Part shown: positions 7,836 through 17,857 of the stretch, in pieces
How positions within the stretch are numbered: the first letter of the stretch is position 1
How the letters are laid out: each line of letters begins with the position of its first letter
From: Natronorubrum bangense
GTDB lineage: Archaea; Halobacteriota; Halobacteria; Halobacteriales; Natrialbaceae
DNA: 64,000 nt
Assembly (NCBI RefSeq): GCF_004799645.1
Contig: NZ_CP031307.1
Coordinates: 62,001-126,000 of the forward strand
Reading direction: 5' to 3'
Made by a program: the position numbers and the translations under genes
The notes under the pieces: generated by a model
What the model saw: only the letters and a program-made list of their open reading frames with translations
Databases searched by the model: none
Told to the model about the DNA's origin: nothing

Positions 7836-9896
7836 ATGATCACACCACTCGTCGTCGACGGACTCGAGGTCCCGCTCGACCAGCCAGTGCTGGTCTTTAC
7901 AGTTGCCATGGCGGTCTTTCTTGTCGGCCCCCTGCTGGCCAAACGGCTCGGCCAACCGGGGATCGTCGGTATCGTCGTCTTCGGTGCGATCATCGGCCCC
8001 GGTGCGCTCGAATTCGTCGAACACTCGTCGGCGATCGAACTGCTCGGTGAAGTCGGACTGATCTACCTGCTGTTTACTGTGGGGCTCGAACTCGACATTC
8101 AGGGGTTCAAAGAGGCACCGGAGAACGCAGCCCTGTTTGGACTTGCAAGTTTCTTTATTCCGTTTCTCGGGGGGACTGTCGCGACGTACACGATTCTCGG
8201 ACTCGATATCTGGGCAGCACTGTTGCTCTCGTCGGTGTTTGCCTCGCACACGCTGCTCGCGTATCCGATCGTCAACCGACTTGGCGTGACGAAAAACCGA
8301 GCCATCACTGCCGTCTTCGGTGGCATTCTCTTTACTGATACACTTGCGCTGGTCGTTCTCGCAATCGTCACCGGTGCCGTCGAAGGGGAACTCACCATCT
8401 GGCTGTTTGCTCAGGTCGGCTTCGCAATCATCGTCCTGTTCGGCAGCGCCTGGTTTATTTTGCCGCCGATTTCACGGTGGTTCTTTCAGAACTTCAGCGA
8501 GGAGAGTTACTTCGAGTTCCTGTTCGTGATGGTCGCGATCTTTGCGGCCGCCAGCCTCGCCGAACTCCTCGATCTCGCCGCCATCCTCGGAGCGTTCGTC
8601 GCCGGGCTGGCGCTAAATCAGCTCATTCCACAGGGTGGGACGCTGATGAACCGCGTCGAGTTCGTCGGAAACGCCTTCTTCATCCCATTTTTCCTGTTAC
8701 ACGTCGGGATGCTCGTCGATCCGAGCGTGATCCTCGACGGTCCCGAGACGCTACAGCTTACCGCGCTCATCGTCGTCGTCATGCTCCTGACGAAAGGCAG
8801 CGCCGCGTGGCTCGTCGCTCAAATACAGGGGTATACCACCAGTGAGCGAAACGCCATTTTCGGACTCTCAACCGGGCAAGCAGCCGCCGCACTGGCGATT
8901 ACGCTTATCGGGTTCGAGGAAGGACTGTTCGGCGCAGAAATCCTCAACGCTGTCGTCTTACTATTGCTCGTGACCGCGCTCCTAAGCCCATGGCTAACCG
9001 AACGGGCAGCGACGAAGATCGCACTCGAGCGTGAGACTGGTGAGGGAGACGACAGTACAAAAGACCCCAATATCCTGTTGCCGCTGTCACACAACGCCGA
9101 ACTCCAGCAGCGACTGCTCGAGCTCGCGTTCGTCATCAAAGGTGATCGTGGCTCCGAGCCAGTTCACCTGATGACGGTCGTCCAGCCCGACAGCAAGCAG
9201 TCGACCGAAACACAGGTCGCGGAGGTCAACAACGAACTCGAGGAGCTCGCTGCGGTCGGAAGCGCTGCAGAGGTTCCCATCGAAACCGAGACACGTGTCA
9301 ACCACAACGTCGCGTCCGGGGTCGTACAGGGGTCGGTCGAAGTCGAAGCCAATCAGATCATCATGGGATGGGACGCAGCCGAGACGTTCCGCCACCGGGT
9401 CTTCGGGAGTATCATCGACCAGGTCCTCAAGCGGACCCCTCTTCCCGTTTTAATCTCCCGACTTGGCCATCCGATCAATACGACCAAACGGATCTTCGTG
9501 GTCGTCCCGATCGGTGCCGACCATCACGAAGGGTTCTACGAAGCCGTCCACATCGTCAAACGGATCGCTGCCAGTCTGGGTGCGGAGCTGAACGTCATCG
9601 TCGTCGAAGGATCGGCCCACCAGTTCGAACAGCTATTCGAACTCGTCGAAGAAGACGCCACAGCCGAGTTCGACGAACTCAGCGACTGGGGGCAGCTCCT
9701 TCCGACGCTCGAGGCCGAAACCGGCGACGATGATCTCATCGTCGCAATCTCACCACGACGTGGCGATGTTGGCTGGCACGAGGAACTCGAGGATCTGCCG
9801 AGACGGCTGGCTGAGATGCCGCCGGAGTCGTTCATCACGATTCACCCACGCCAGGGCGAACCGGAGTACGACCGCCAGTATCTGCGGCTCAAGTGA
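7836..9896 (+). CDS. Cation:proton antiporter (CPA2/KefB-like) with C-terminal universal-stress-like domains
   Basis: A 686-residue membrane transporter. Residues 1-390 contain about 12 hydrophobic segments of the Na+/H+ exchanger fold, with conserved FTVGLELD near residue 81, SSVFASHTLLAYPIVNRLG, GGILFTDTLALV (the acidic Asp of the transport site), and GAFVAGLALNQ. The segment from about 405 to the end is cytoplasmic and resembles two universal-stress-protein-like domains, with IIMGWDAAETFRHRVFGSIID in the first. Family members exchange K+ or Na+ for protons; salt and pH homeostasis is the expected role in a haloarchaeon. It is monocistronic. The ion is not determinable from sequence. Confidence 0.9.
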   Translation: MITPLVVDGLEVPLDQPVLVFTVAMAVFLVGPLLAKRLGQPGIVGIVVFGAIIGPGALEFVEHSSAIELLGEVGLIYLLFTVGLELDIQGFKEAPENAALFGLASFFIPFLGGTVATYTILGLDIWAALLLSSVFASHTLLAYPIVNRLGVTKNRAITAVFGGILFTDTLALVVLAIVTGAVEGELTIWLFAQVGFAIIVLFGSAWFILPPISRWFFQNFSEESYFEFLFVMVAIFAAASLAELLDLAAILGAFVAGLALNQLIPQGGTLMNRVEFVGNAFFIPFFLLHVGMLVDPSVILDGPETLQLTALIVVVMLLTKGSAAWLVAQIQGYTTSERNAIFGLSTGQAAAALAITLIGFEEGLFGAEILNAVVLLLLVTALLSPWLTERAATKIALERETGEGDDSTKDPNILLPLSHNAELQQRLLELAFVIKGDRGSEPVHLMTVVQPDSKQSTETQVAEVNNELEELAAVGSAAEVPIETETRVNHNVASGVVQGSVEVEANQIIMGWDAAETFRHRVFGSIIDQVLKRTPLPVLISRLGHPINTTKRIFVVVPIGADHHEGFYEAVHIVKRIAASLGAELNVIVVEGSAHQFEQLFELVEEDATAEFDELSDWGQLLPTLEAETGDDDLIVAISPRRGDVGWHEELEDLPRRLAEMPPESFITIHPRQGEPEYDRQYLRLK

Positions 9897-10000
9897 GACG
9901 GCGTTGGGTGCCAGCCCGGATGAGTGTCCGTCTCATGCAGCGAATCCACAGAGACGGACTGAACCGGCACACCTTTAGGACTCACTAATCAAGGTAACAT

Positions 10001-10192
10001 ATGGGTTTTGGTAGCTACGACGAATCCGAACAACAGCAGCAGACGGCCGACGACGACGAAGACGTAGAAGCCGTCAACGTCCACAAAAACGATCACGACG
10101 GACAGCTGTCCTTCGAATCCGACGCCTCGACCGACGAACTCGTCTCTCAGCTTGGTTCGATGAAAGACGACGAAGACGAAGACGACGCGTAA
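10001..10192 (+). CDS. DUF5786 family acidic mini-protein
   Basis: A 63-residue, extremely acidic protein. It starts with MGFGSYDESEQQ, the conserved N-terminus of this haloarchaeal family, has a central HDGQLSFESDASTDELVSQL block, and ends in an Asp/Glu tail. No cysteine, membrane segment or known fold is evident. A TTTAGG element about 25 nt upstream (near 9972) and a GGT close to the start fit a leaderless or short-leader mRNA. It is widespread and conserved in Halobacteria; function unknown. Confidence 0.82.
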   Translation: MGFGSYDESEQQQQTADDDEDVEAVNVHKNDHDGQLSFESDASTDELVSQLGSMKDDEDEDDA

Positions 10193-10398
10193 ACGGTCAG
10201 TCAGCAGTCGGCGGTCACATCCACCGCGTTACCGGGACGACGCAGTGGTACGAAGGAACTTCGGCTTTTCACGCACCAGTCAGGTAGCGACGGCTCAGCA
10301 GACCACCCTCTGACCCGCCGATTGTCGGTCGAACGCACGCGAGGGAACAGTATCTGCCGCAGGCAGCGGGATGTAGTCAGCGCTGTGTCGAGCCGACC

Positions 10399-11109
10399 TC
10401 AACACAGCGTCGACGCACAGAGTTCGCCGATTGCGCGGCGAAGCCGCTGGGAGACGGCTGATTTCGAGACGCCTAATCGATCCGCCAGTTCGTCCTGTGA
10501 GATCCCGCGCGGAACGTCGAAGTATCCCTCCTCGTGAGCGACAGCGAGCAGTTCCTGTTGCTTTTCAGTCAGGGCAACGACGCCGTCGTCGTCGTCATCC
10601 GACAGCCGTAGATGGTCGACCGTCACCGAAATGTCGCGCCCGCGGCAGTAGTCATTGAACGAGACGAGGTCGTCCCGGTTTGGGAACTGAAGCTGGACGA
10701 GCCAGCCATCGCGCGAACTCGAGAGGTCGAGCAGTCGGCCACCAGCCGTTGCCGTCTCCGCGATGAACGATACCGCCCGATCGGTCAGCGCGACCCGGTA
10801 GACGCGCCGGTCAGGGTAGCGGTCGACGAGGATCGGGTCGTCGATCGTCGGATCCATTTCGAGGGCTGTCTCGAAGCTCTCGAACGAACTCCCATAGACA
10901 CTACAGAAGACGAGCGTCCGGCCCGTCTCGAGCGTCGTCCAGTATTCTGGTTCGACGGTGACCTCAGGTGCGCGACGCAAGGTCGGTCGCAAGAATAGCG
11001 ACGAGTGGTCGAGACGGAGTTGAGTAACGATGCCACCCTCAGCCTGGGATCGAATTCCCGGCTCTCGTCTGGCGTCCGTACTCTCGATGCTCACAGATCG
11101 ATCCGCCAT
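10399..11109 (-). CDS. Bat-type HTH-10 transcriptional regulator
   Basis: A 236-residue protein with an N-terminal sensory-like region and a C-terminal helix-turn-helix of the bacterio-opsin-activator (HTH_10) type: LTEKQQELLAVAHEEGYFDVP, then ISQDELADRLGVSKSAVSQRL and RRAIGEL near residues 170-225. The N-terminal 160 residues contain the beta-rich segments typical of short bat-like proteins, without PAS or GAF signatures. It lies in tandem with a much larger bat-type regulator transcribed in the same direction, 234 nt apart. Target genes and signal are unknown. Confidence 0.85.
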   Translation of the reverse strand: MADRSVSIESTDARREPGIRSQAEGGIVTQLRLDHSSLFLRPTLRRAPEVTVEPEYWTTLETGRTLVFCSVYGSSFESFETALEMDPTIDDPILVDRYPDRRVYRVALTDRAVSFIAETATAGGRLLDLSSSRDGWLVQLQFPNRDDLVSFNDYCRGRDISVTVDHLRLSDDDDDGVVALTEKQQELLAVAHEEGYFDVPRGISQDELADRLGVSKSAVSQRLRRAIGELCASTLC

Positions 11110-11343
11110 CCAGATGGATGACCGCTGTAATATCCGGTTACCGTGGACTCGCTCATTGAACGTCTGATTCGACTGTGGCCATATGGTGGTAGACGCTATA
11201 CAGAAAACGAGCGAAAGTGCACACCGCTATACCTATTCAGCCGTCGTTTATGCTGGCTGTTTTACACAGAAAGAAACAGCGGGTTAGCAATTGATTTCGG
11301 AGTGAATGTCGATGGTAAGCAGTAACTACCGGGCTCGAACTGG

Positions 11344-14300
11344 TCACTCACTGCGCTCGGGAGTGCGCTCATCGAACAACAGCTCGAACAGCTTCTGCTG
11401 GGCAAGCCGGAGATGGCGGCTGAACGTCGGCTGGGAGACACCGAGCGAATCGGCGATCTCTTCACCAGTGCTCTCGCGGGGCCAGTCGAAGAAGCCACCG
11501 TAGTACGCTGTCTCGAGGGTCCGGAACTGGCGCTCCGAGAGCCGGCTGCGGAGTTCGGCGTCGAACGCACGGGCTGGCCGATCGGACCGATCTCGCTCGC
11601 GGCGAGCGAGCAGCTCCGTTCCCGGATGCGTTCGTTCGAGCATCTGGACGAACGATCGGACGTCGACAGTACTCGAGAGCGCGATCACGAGCCGAGTTCG
11701 ATCGTCAACTGGCGTTACCGATTGTAACACCCCACCGTGGTCCGCAAGCGTCTCCGCGACGGACGACTCGGCGAGGACGAGTTCGACCAACGAGTCATCG
11801 ACACGGTCGCCAATGAACCGGACTGAGTCGACCGCAGCCACCGACTCTACGGCAGTGTCGATCGCTTCCTCACGTATGTCCGGGATCGTACAGAACACCG
11901 TCGATCCACCCGACGAGCGGGGGATAACCGCCTGCACGTCGAGTCGCCGCTGCAGTCGATGTGCGATCGTCGACAACGTCTCGGTGTCGTCTCGGAGCAC
12001 GACCTCGAGTTCGGTGACGCGGTCGGCCAACAGCGCGCGTTTCCGTTCGATCGAAGCGATCGTGGCGCTGGCGACCGCCGCAAGATGCGTACACAGCTGC
12101 TGGAGATCGGCGTCAAACGTCGACGGCTGGTCTGCATACAGGGTGAGTGTTCCATAACAGAACTCCTCGGTAACGAGTGGAACGCTCAGAACGGACCGGA
12201 ACCCATCTTCGAGCGCCCGTCGTCGCCACGCCTGATCGATTGGTCCGGACTCGAGATCGTCGACAACTACCGGCTCGAGCGTCTCGGCTGCGGTCACCGT
12301 TGGATGGGCAGGCTCAACGTCACTGTCCATCGGAATCGAGACCGACTCGAGAAGTTCGCCGTTTCGGCCGGCCCAGGCGCTCGGCGTGATTCGCTCGGAT
12401 CCGGTCGCGACATCGCCGACCCAGGCCAGATCGATCGAACCCAGGGGGTCGTCGAACTCGAGAGAGACGAGCGCCTCACAGAGTTGCTGTTCGAGCTCCT
12501 CGCGGGAGTCGCTGGCGAGAAGCGTTCGTTCGAACGCGTGCAGTTGTCGACAGCGATCGGCAGCAGACTCGAGGCGCTCGAGGGAACCGTGTTGGCGCTG
12601 GACCGTCGCCTCTCGCTCGAGTGACTCGAGTGCAGTTGTCGCCGCCCGAGAAACGATCTCGACAGGGGTCTGCTCGAGTGCGTCGAACGCCATCGGGTCG
12701 GTACTGGTCGCAAGGAGCAGGCCATGGTCAGCGACAAGGATGGCGAGCACCCGATCGGCACGGATACCGGCTCGAGAGAGCACTGGTTCGAGTTCCGATC
12801 GGTCGAAGACGATTCCCTCGCCGTCGGTCTCCGTCTCGAGACGCTCGAGCAGATCGATCCCAGCGCGCTCGATCGGTGGAAGCTCGACAGGTTCGGTGTC
12901 GTCTCGAACGGCGATCGCCGCCGGTCTGAGAACATCCGGCTCGGTGAGATACCAGCCAGCGAGGTCAGCCTCCGAACAGGCGACAGCAGCCTCGACGGCC
13001 GACTCGAACACGGCAGTTCGGTCCTCGGCATCGCGCATGGTCGTAATCGCCTGCTGGAGCGTCGACAGGACAGTGGCTGGCGACCGACGACTGTCACGGA
13101 CGACACAGAGTGTCTGGTCGCCGGACAGCGGAGTGACGAACACGTCGACCGGGCGACGGGCAGCGCCGACGACGAGCGATCCCGAAACAGGGTCCATCCA
13201 TCTGACGACCGGTGACTGTGCTCGCTCGCGTACCGCCGCCGCGAGGTCGTCGTCGAAGACGGTCTCGATCGCACGGCCGACAAGCGGCTCTCCCGCAGCC
13301 AGATCGAACAGTGTCGCGTTGGCAAACCGGATCGTCGACCCCTCGAGAACGATGAGTCCGTCCTCGAGCGCATCGACAACTGACTCGAGGAGATCGAACC
13401 GCTCCCGATCGACGGCGACGGATTCGGAATCCGGCGACTCGCGTGCGGACACGGTGACACCATCCTCGCTGGGATAGACAGCCACCGCGAGTTGCGTCTC
13501 GAGGGGAGGAGGGGCGATCTCGAACTCGACGGTGGTGTTCGTCGTCTTCGCCTCGAGAACGCGTTCGTAGAACTGGCTTCGAACGGAGTCATCGAGGAGA
13601 TCCCAGACGACGGTTCCCTGCGCTGGGGTCCCCTCCGAGACGAACAACTGGGCCGCAGCTTCGTTGGCGTAGCGAAGCTCCCACTGTGGACCAAGCGTAA
13701 AAAACGGCTCCTCGAGTCGATCGAGTGCCGTTCGAACACCGTCAGCCGAGTCGGCCACCGGCACCGCCGAGAGCGTGAGCACGAGCCCGTCGACGAGTGG
13801 ATCCGCAAATCGGTTGGCCACGGTCAGTTCGTACGCGTGCCACGTCCCGTCGGCGTGGCCGATGCGCACCGAAACGCGTTCGGTCGCCCCGAACGCGGCC
13901 GCCGAAACGCGCTCGAGACAGTCGTCAACCAGTTCCTGATCGTCCGGATGGACGAGCTGGGAAAGCGGCGTTCGCTCGAGTTCGTCCGGTGTGTATCCAA
14001 GCCGGGACTCGACAGCTGCACTCGCATACTCGATAGCAGCCGTCTCATCGAGCACCCAGACGAGCGCGTCGGATCGCTCGAGAAGCGACTGGCTGTACTG
14101 ATCGGAACCGCTCTCGAGTCGGAACCGTTCGGCTGCGTTCCGAACCCGTGTCGCGACGAGCGGCCGAGGCGTATCAGACTCGATAACGTCGATCGCACCC
14201 GCCTCGAGTGCCCGCTCGAGTTGCGCTTCGTCGACTGTTTCGCTGTCCGCTACGGCGACGATCGGCACCGAACCAGCCTGATCTTGAAGCGCCTCGAGTG

Positions 14301-14556
14301 TCGACGGATCGGCCTCCGTTGGCTCGAGCGGACAGACGACACAGTGGATTTCGAGCTGTCCGAGCCGGTCGACAGCATTCGAGAGCGTTCGCTCTCTGAC
14401 AAGTGAGATAGACGCAAGTTGCGAGGAGAGCGCCTCCATCGCTGCGTCGATCGATCGTGAGTCACCGACGACGAGCACCCGAAGCACGTCGCCGACGGCG
14501 GTCGCGGCTCCGTCGCTCACTGGGTGGCCACCTCCAGTTGCAACGGTCGGGAGCAT
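11344..14556 (-). CDS. Large bat-type multi-sensor regulator (receiver-like, PAS, GAF, HTH-10)
   Basis: About 1070 residues counting from MLPTVATGGG at 14556; the frame is open to 14595. Order of domains: a receiver-like domain (VLRVLVVGDS to about residue 140); PAS-like domains around 155-275 (LVWVLDETAAIEYASAAVESRLGY), 280-370 and 385-480; GAF-like domains around 510-660 and 690-850; a bat-associated domain about 860-1000; and a C-terminal HTH-10 with LSERQFRTLETAYYGGFFDWP and EEIADSLGVSQPTFSRHL. The receiver-like domain lacks an obvious DD...D...K phosphorylation set, so it may be a sensory relic. Such proteins sense light, oxygen or redox state and activate transcription. It precedes the smaller bat-like gene and is divergent from nothing obvious in the glycan cluster. 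Confidence 0.85.
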   Translation of the reverse strand: MLPTVATGGGHPVSDGAATAVGDVLRVLVVGDSRSIDAAMEALSSQLASISLVRERTLSNAVDRLGQLEIHCVVCPLEPTEADPSTLEALQDQAGSVPIVAVADSETVDEAQLERALEAGAIDVIESDTPRPLVATRVRNAAERFRLESGSDQYSQSLLERSDALVWVLDETAAIEYASAAVESRLGYTPDELERTPLSQLVHPDDQELVDDCLERVSAAAFGATERVSVRIGHADGTWHAYELTVANRFADPLVDGLVLTLSAVPVADSADGVRTALDRLEEPFFTLGPQWELRYANEAAAQLFVSEGTPAQGTVVWDLLDDSVRSQFYERVLEAKTTNTTVEFEIAPPPLETQLAVAVYPSEDGVTVSARESPDSESVAVDRERFDLLESVVDALEDGLIVLEGSTIRFANATLFDLAAGEPLVGRAIETVFDDDLAAAVRERAQSPVVRWMDPVSGSLVVGAARRPVDVFVTPLSGDQTLCVVRDSRRSPATVLSTLQQAITTMRDAEDRTAVFESAVEAAVACSEADLAGWYLTEPDVLRPAAIAVRDDTEPVELPPIERAGIDLLERLETETDGEGIVFDRSELEPVLSRAGIRADRVLAILVADHGLLLATSTDPMAFDALEQTPVEIVSRAATTALESLEREATVQRQHGSLERLESAADRCRQLHAFERTLLASDSREELEQQLCEALVSLEFDDPLGSIDLAWVGDVATGSERITPSAWAGRNGELLESVSIPMDSDVEPAHPTVTAAETLEPVVVDDLESGPIDQAWRRRALEDGFRSVLSVPLVTEEFCYGTLTLYADQPSTFDADLQQLCTHLAAVASATIASIERKRALLADRVTELEVVLRDDTETLSTIAHRLQRRLDVQAVIPRSSGGSTVFCTIPDIREEAIDTAVESVAAVDSVRFIGDRVDDSLVELVLAESSVAETLADHGGVLQSVTPVDDRTRLVIALSSTVDVRSFVQMLERTHPGTELLARRERDRSDRPARAFDAELRSRLSERQFRTLETAYYGGFFDWPRESTGEEIADSLGVSQPTFSRHLRLAQQKLFELLFDERTPERSE

Positions 14557-14821
14557 GGCCGCTCGAGCAGGTGCAGCGGCCGCTGGGGGGCCCACTCAGT
14601 CACTGCTCGACTGTTGGATTTCGAGCGACGAACAGCCACGATGACGAGTCGTTTCAGCCCTGACTGGTTAATTATCGATTCCGTATCCTCGAGTAGCACT
14701 AGATTACGGTGGGTTCAACCGGCTCATGACGAGTTAGCGAACACACAGGCATCGACCACCGGCCACAGCTGTGTCCGCCAACCCTGCTTCGGAAGCGCCA
14801 CACTCGAGCCGAGCAACGAGA

Positions 14822-15244
14822 TCAGGCCCGATCTCGAACAGTAACGACTGGAACCGGCGCGTTTCGAACGACCTCTTCAGCGACGCTCCCGACGATCAGA
14901 TGATCGAGCCCAGTGCGGCCATGGGTTCCCATCACGATCATATCGATCGGCTCCGTCTCGGCGACGTCAACGATCTCTTCCTGGGCAACACCGTGGCGAA
15001 CGATCGTCGTCGACTCGAGTCCGGATCTGGAGACGGCCTGCTCGGCCTCATCAACTGCCTGGGCGGACTCGTCTTCCGGATCAGCGCGCATCTTGTCGCG
15101 TTTGTCCGAACTGTGGGGGCCGTCTTCGGAAACCGAGAGGATATGCAGGGTTGCATCGAGCTGAGAAGCGAGTTCGATCGCATGCTCCGTTGCCTGGTCT
15201 GCACCTTCGCTCCCGTCGGTTGCGAGTAACAGGTCCTGATACAT
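14822..15244 (-). CDS. Universal stress protein UspA family
   Basis: A 140-residue single-domain UspA. It begins MYQDLLLATDGSEGADQA and contains the ATP-binding signature G-x2-G-x9-G-S in MGTHGRTGLDHLIVGSVAEE near residue 104, followed by VVRNAPVPVVTVR. Length and layout are normal for the family. It is likely a cytosolic ATP-binding stress protein. It stands alone between the bat-like regulator and the DUF354 gene. Confidence 0.92.
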   Translation of the reverse strand: MYQDLLLATDGSEGADQATEHAIELASQLDATLHILSVSEDGPHSSDKRDKMRADPEDESAQAVDEAEQAVSRSGLESTTIVRHGVAQEEIVDVAETEPIDMIVMGTHGRTGLDHLIVGSVAEEVVRNAPVPVVTVRDRA

Positions 15245-15342
15245 CGTGTGACTGGAGATTCAGTCGAGAGGCGGATACATCCCGGACTTGCCGCTGCCGG
15301 CTCTTGGAGTCGATCACAGCCAATCGATTCCAGCGAACAGGG

Positions 15343-16452
15343 CTACGGTTGGGTCTGTTTGCGGTGCTCGTGTTGTAACGCCTGTCGCGTCGACGAGCTG
15401 AGCTGATCGATCACACCACGAGACTCAGCAACGTCGACCAGCAACTCGGTCAGATTCGCCAGGTCAGTGACGTATGCCTGGCGTCGTCGCTGCCAGCGGG
15501 CAGCTGCGCCGTCGTCGGCAAGGATCTCGAGTGCGCGCTCACGAATCGCGGCGTACTCGTCGAACTGCTCGGCAAGCCCAGCGCGCTCGAGTTCCTGAAA
15601 CTCACCATACTCGTGGTCGTCGGTGCCACGATATCGGAACGCAGGCGTCCCAAGTAGTGCCGCCTCGGTCGCCATCGTCCCCGTATCCGCGACCAGCAAC
15701 GACGCCTCGGCCATCGCGTCGTGGATCAACGCCGGATGGAGACTGTACGGTCGAGCAGGCAAATCGCGAAGCTCCATCTCGCCGCCCTCATCCGAGACGA
15801 AGACCGTCGCGTGGTCGCTCAGCCGTTGGATCAGATCGCGACGCTGGTGCGGACTGAACCCTTCGAGACCAGCGTCGTGCAGCGCATCGAGCGCGTTGAA
15901 TCGGACGATAACGTAGGGTTCGTCCGGATCGACGCCGAGGAACTCGCGGACGTTTTCGTCCCGCTCGAACACATCAGGGTGGAGATACGCACACTCTTTG
16001 AATCCATCGAACGTGTAATGATCGTCACCGAGATCGCGGCGGGTGACTGCCGGCGAGAGAATCGTATCTGCAAACGGGCGAGAGACGGTGTGATTGAAAT
16101 CACCCGGCTCGTCGTCGAGCACGAGCACGACCGGCGTCCGGGTGAGCGTCCCAGCATAGGCGGCGTACGGCCCCCGGCCGAAGATGACGTCCGGATCGAA
16201 CCGGCGTGCCTCGCGAGCGATGGTGGCAAACTGACCACCGATCTCACGGGCAAACCGGAGTTTCGAGTAGCTCTCAGTCCCGTGGGTGCCGTATATCCGG
16301 TACGGCATCCCGAAAAACTCGAGTAAGTCGGTCGTACAGGCGTACTCTCGGGTCAGGACGAGCACGTCGTGGCCCGCGGCCTCGAGCCGGTCGACGGTGT
16401 GTCGATACAGATGGACGTGCGCAGGTGTGTTCGCAAAGACGAGGATCCGCAT
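15343..16452 (-). CDS. DUF354 protein, GT-B-like glycosyltransferase
   Basis: A 369-residue protein opening with MRILVFANTPAHVHLYRH, a Rossmann-like start, then RRFDPDVIFGRGPYAAYAG, VLVLDDEPGDFNHT, and FDGFKECAYLHPDVF. The C-terminal half has RPYSLHPALIHDAMAEASLLVADTGTMATEAALLGTPA, the nucleotide-sugar-binding arrangement of GT-B enzymes such as the UDP-GlcNAc epimerase/transferase group. DUF354 proteins are usually found in archaeal surface-polysaccharide loci. It diverges from a GT4-like gene. A GATTACAAA element (minus strand, 16479-16487) lies exactly 26 nt before the start. A paralog with the same length and motifs starts at 32765. Likely a cytosolic glycosyltransferase; sugar unknown. 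Confidence 0.82.
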   Translation of the reverse strand: MRILVFANTPAHVHLYRHTVDRLEAAGHDVLVLTREYACTTDLLEFFGMPYRIYGTHGTESYSKLRFAREIGGQFATIAREARRFDPDVIFGRGPYAAYAGTLTRTPVVLVLDDEPGDFNHTVSRPFADTILSPAVTRRDLGDDHYTFDGFKECAYLHPDVFERDENVREFLGVDPDEPYVIVRFNALDALHDAGLEGFSPHQRRDLIQRLSDHATVFVSDEGGEMELRDLPARPYSLHPALIHDAMAEASLLVADTGTMATEAALLGTPAFRYRGTDDHEYGEFQELERAGLAEQFDEYAAIRERALEILADDGAAARWQRRRQAYVTDLANLTELLVDVAESRGVIDQLSSSTRQALQHEHRKQTQP

Positions 16453-16478
16453 CGCGTCAACATAGCTGCCGTCGATGC

Positions 16479-16487
16479 TTTGTAATC
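16479..16487 (-). promoter_or_regulatory. GATTACAAA, one-mismatch variant of the cluster motif
   Basis: On the minus strand it reads GATTACAAA and ends 26 nt before the DUF354 start at 16452. The spacing equals that of the exact copies at 823 and 22351. Confidence 0.4.
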
Positions 16488-16638
16488 GTATTGCTACGGC
16501 CTCTGACGGCTGAAAACCGCGATCTCGAGTGCACTACATGTGCGTGTACGAGAAGAAAACTCACAGCCGATCGGGAACTAACAGACTGTTGTGACAGGTA
16601 TTCCCGGATTGACTGCGGTGCCAGCGGCGTGCAGCACG

Positions 16639-16647
16639 GATAACAAA
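16639..16647 (+). promoter_or_regulatory. GATAACAAA promoter-like motif
   Basis: Exact copy, 32 nt before the ATG of the GT4-like gene at 16680. Together with the minus-strand variant at 16479-16487 it gives each gene of this divergent pair its own copy. Confidence 0.55.
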
Positions 16648-16679
16648 ACGGTTCCGTCCCGTCTCTCCGGCAGTTCGAG

Positions 16680-17663
16680 ATGCACGTCCTCACACTCACG
16701 ACGCACGCCGACGCTCCATTCATGACACAGCAGATGGCCGCTCTCGAGGATCGAGGCGTCTCGTTTTCGACGCTGTCGGTGGCTGGCGAGGTCGATGCCG
16801 AGACTGCACGCAGTCCGGCCGATTATCTCCGCACCGTCCCGTCGGTCATCAGCGAGGCAGGCAACGGGTACGATCTGATCCACGCCCACTACGGGCTGAC
16901 GGCACCGATGGCAGTCGCACAGCGTCAGACGCCAGTCGTGTTGTCGCTGTGGGGATCAGACGTTCACGGCCCCGTCAAACCGATCAGCACCGCGTGTGCG
17001 CCGCTGTGTGACGAGGTGATCGTCATGTCCGAAGGGATGCGAACGGAGCTGGGACAGGACTGCCAGGTGATCCCCGACGGCGTCGACCTCGAGCGATTCC
17101 AGCCGAAACCGCAGGATCGCGCCCGCGAGGCCGTCGGCTGGGACGATGTCGGCGACGCCTTCCAGGTGCTCTTTCCGTACCCACCCGAACGGACGGTCAA
17201 GAATCACCCACGAGCCGAGCGGATCGTCACTGTGGTCGATAACTTACTCGAGCGACCGGTCGAGCTCCGGACGGTCCACGGCGTCGACCACGACGCCGTC
17301 TCGGACTACATGAACGCTGCAGACGCGCTGCTGTTGACCTCCGACAGCGAGGGCTCGCCGAACTCGGTGAAAGAAGCGCTCGCCTGTAATCTACCCGTGG
17401 TCGCCACCGACGTCGGCGACGTCAGCGAGCGGCTGGCCGGTGTCGAGCCGTCGCGAATCGCAACCAGCGACGAGGAACTGATCGACGGGCTGATCGACGT
17501 CCTCCAACGTGAGGAGCGCTCGAACGGCCGGGAGGTTGTCCGCGAGGTCAGTATCGAACGAACCACGGAGCAGTTGCTCGAGGTCTACGAACGGGTTGCG
17601 GATGCGGGACGACCGAAACGGGTGACGGCTGCTGTTGACGCAGTCATGCAGCGACATCGCTGA
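16680..17663 (+). CDS. Glycosyltransferase family 4-like protein
   Basis: A 327-residue GT-B enzyme. The N-terminal domain starts MHVLTLTTHADAPFMTQQMAAL and has DLIHAHYGLTAPMA and LSLWGSDVHG. The C-terminal domain has IPDGVDLERFQP near residue 122, a nucleotide-binding region PYPPERTVKNHPRA, and LLLTSDSEGSPNSVKEALACNLPVVATDVGDV near residue 215, containing the E-x7-E motif of family 4. It is a little short but complete. It transfers a sugar from a nucleotide donor at the cytoplasmic side. It diverges from a DUF354 gene. Substrate unknown. Confidence 0.88.
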   Translation: MHVLTLTTHADAPFMTQQMAALEDRGVSFSTLSVAGEVDAETARSPADYLRTVPSVISEAGNGYDLIHAHYGLTAPMAVAQRQTPVVLSLWGSDVHGPVKPISTACAPLCDEVIVMSEGMRTELGQDCQVIPDGVDLERFQPKPQDRAREAVGWDDVGDAFQVLFPYPPERTVKNHPRAERIVTVVDNLLERPVELRTVHGVDHDAVSDYMNAADALLLTSDSEGSPNSVKEALACNLPVVATDVGDVSERLAGVEPSRIATSDEELIDGLIDVLQREERSNGREVVREVSIERTTEQLLEVYERVADAGRPKRVTAAVDAVMQRHR

Positions 17664-17857
17664 CGTAGAATCAGCGTGCAGTGTCACGGCCCTCGGTTGG
17701 AGCGCGGTGGCGGAGAGACACCACCCGTTCAAACGTTGCTGACGAAAACACGCTTTCGTCTCCCTTCCTCACACCAGACCCCACCACCGTGTCCAGTGTG
17801 TCTACTGTCTCCAAAATCACCCTGTACTCCCACCCCAGTATGTCCAGTGTCTTCCAG

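Noticed and set aside
12294..13808. Leftward 504-codon frame, and rightward frames at 12386-13477 and 13492-14406
   Set aside because: All overlap the large bat-type regulator, which has recognisable domains. Their products are Ser/Arg-rich and not acidic.
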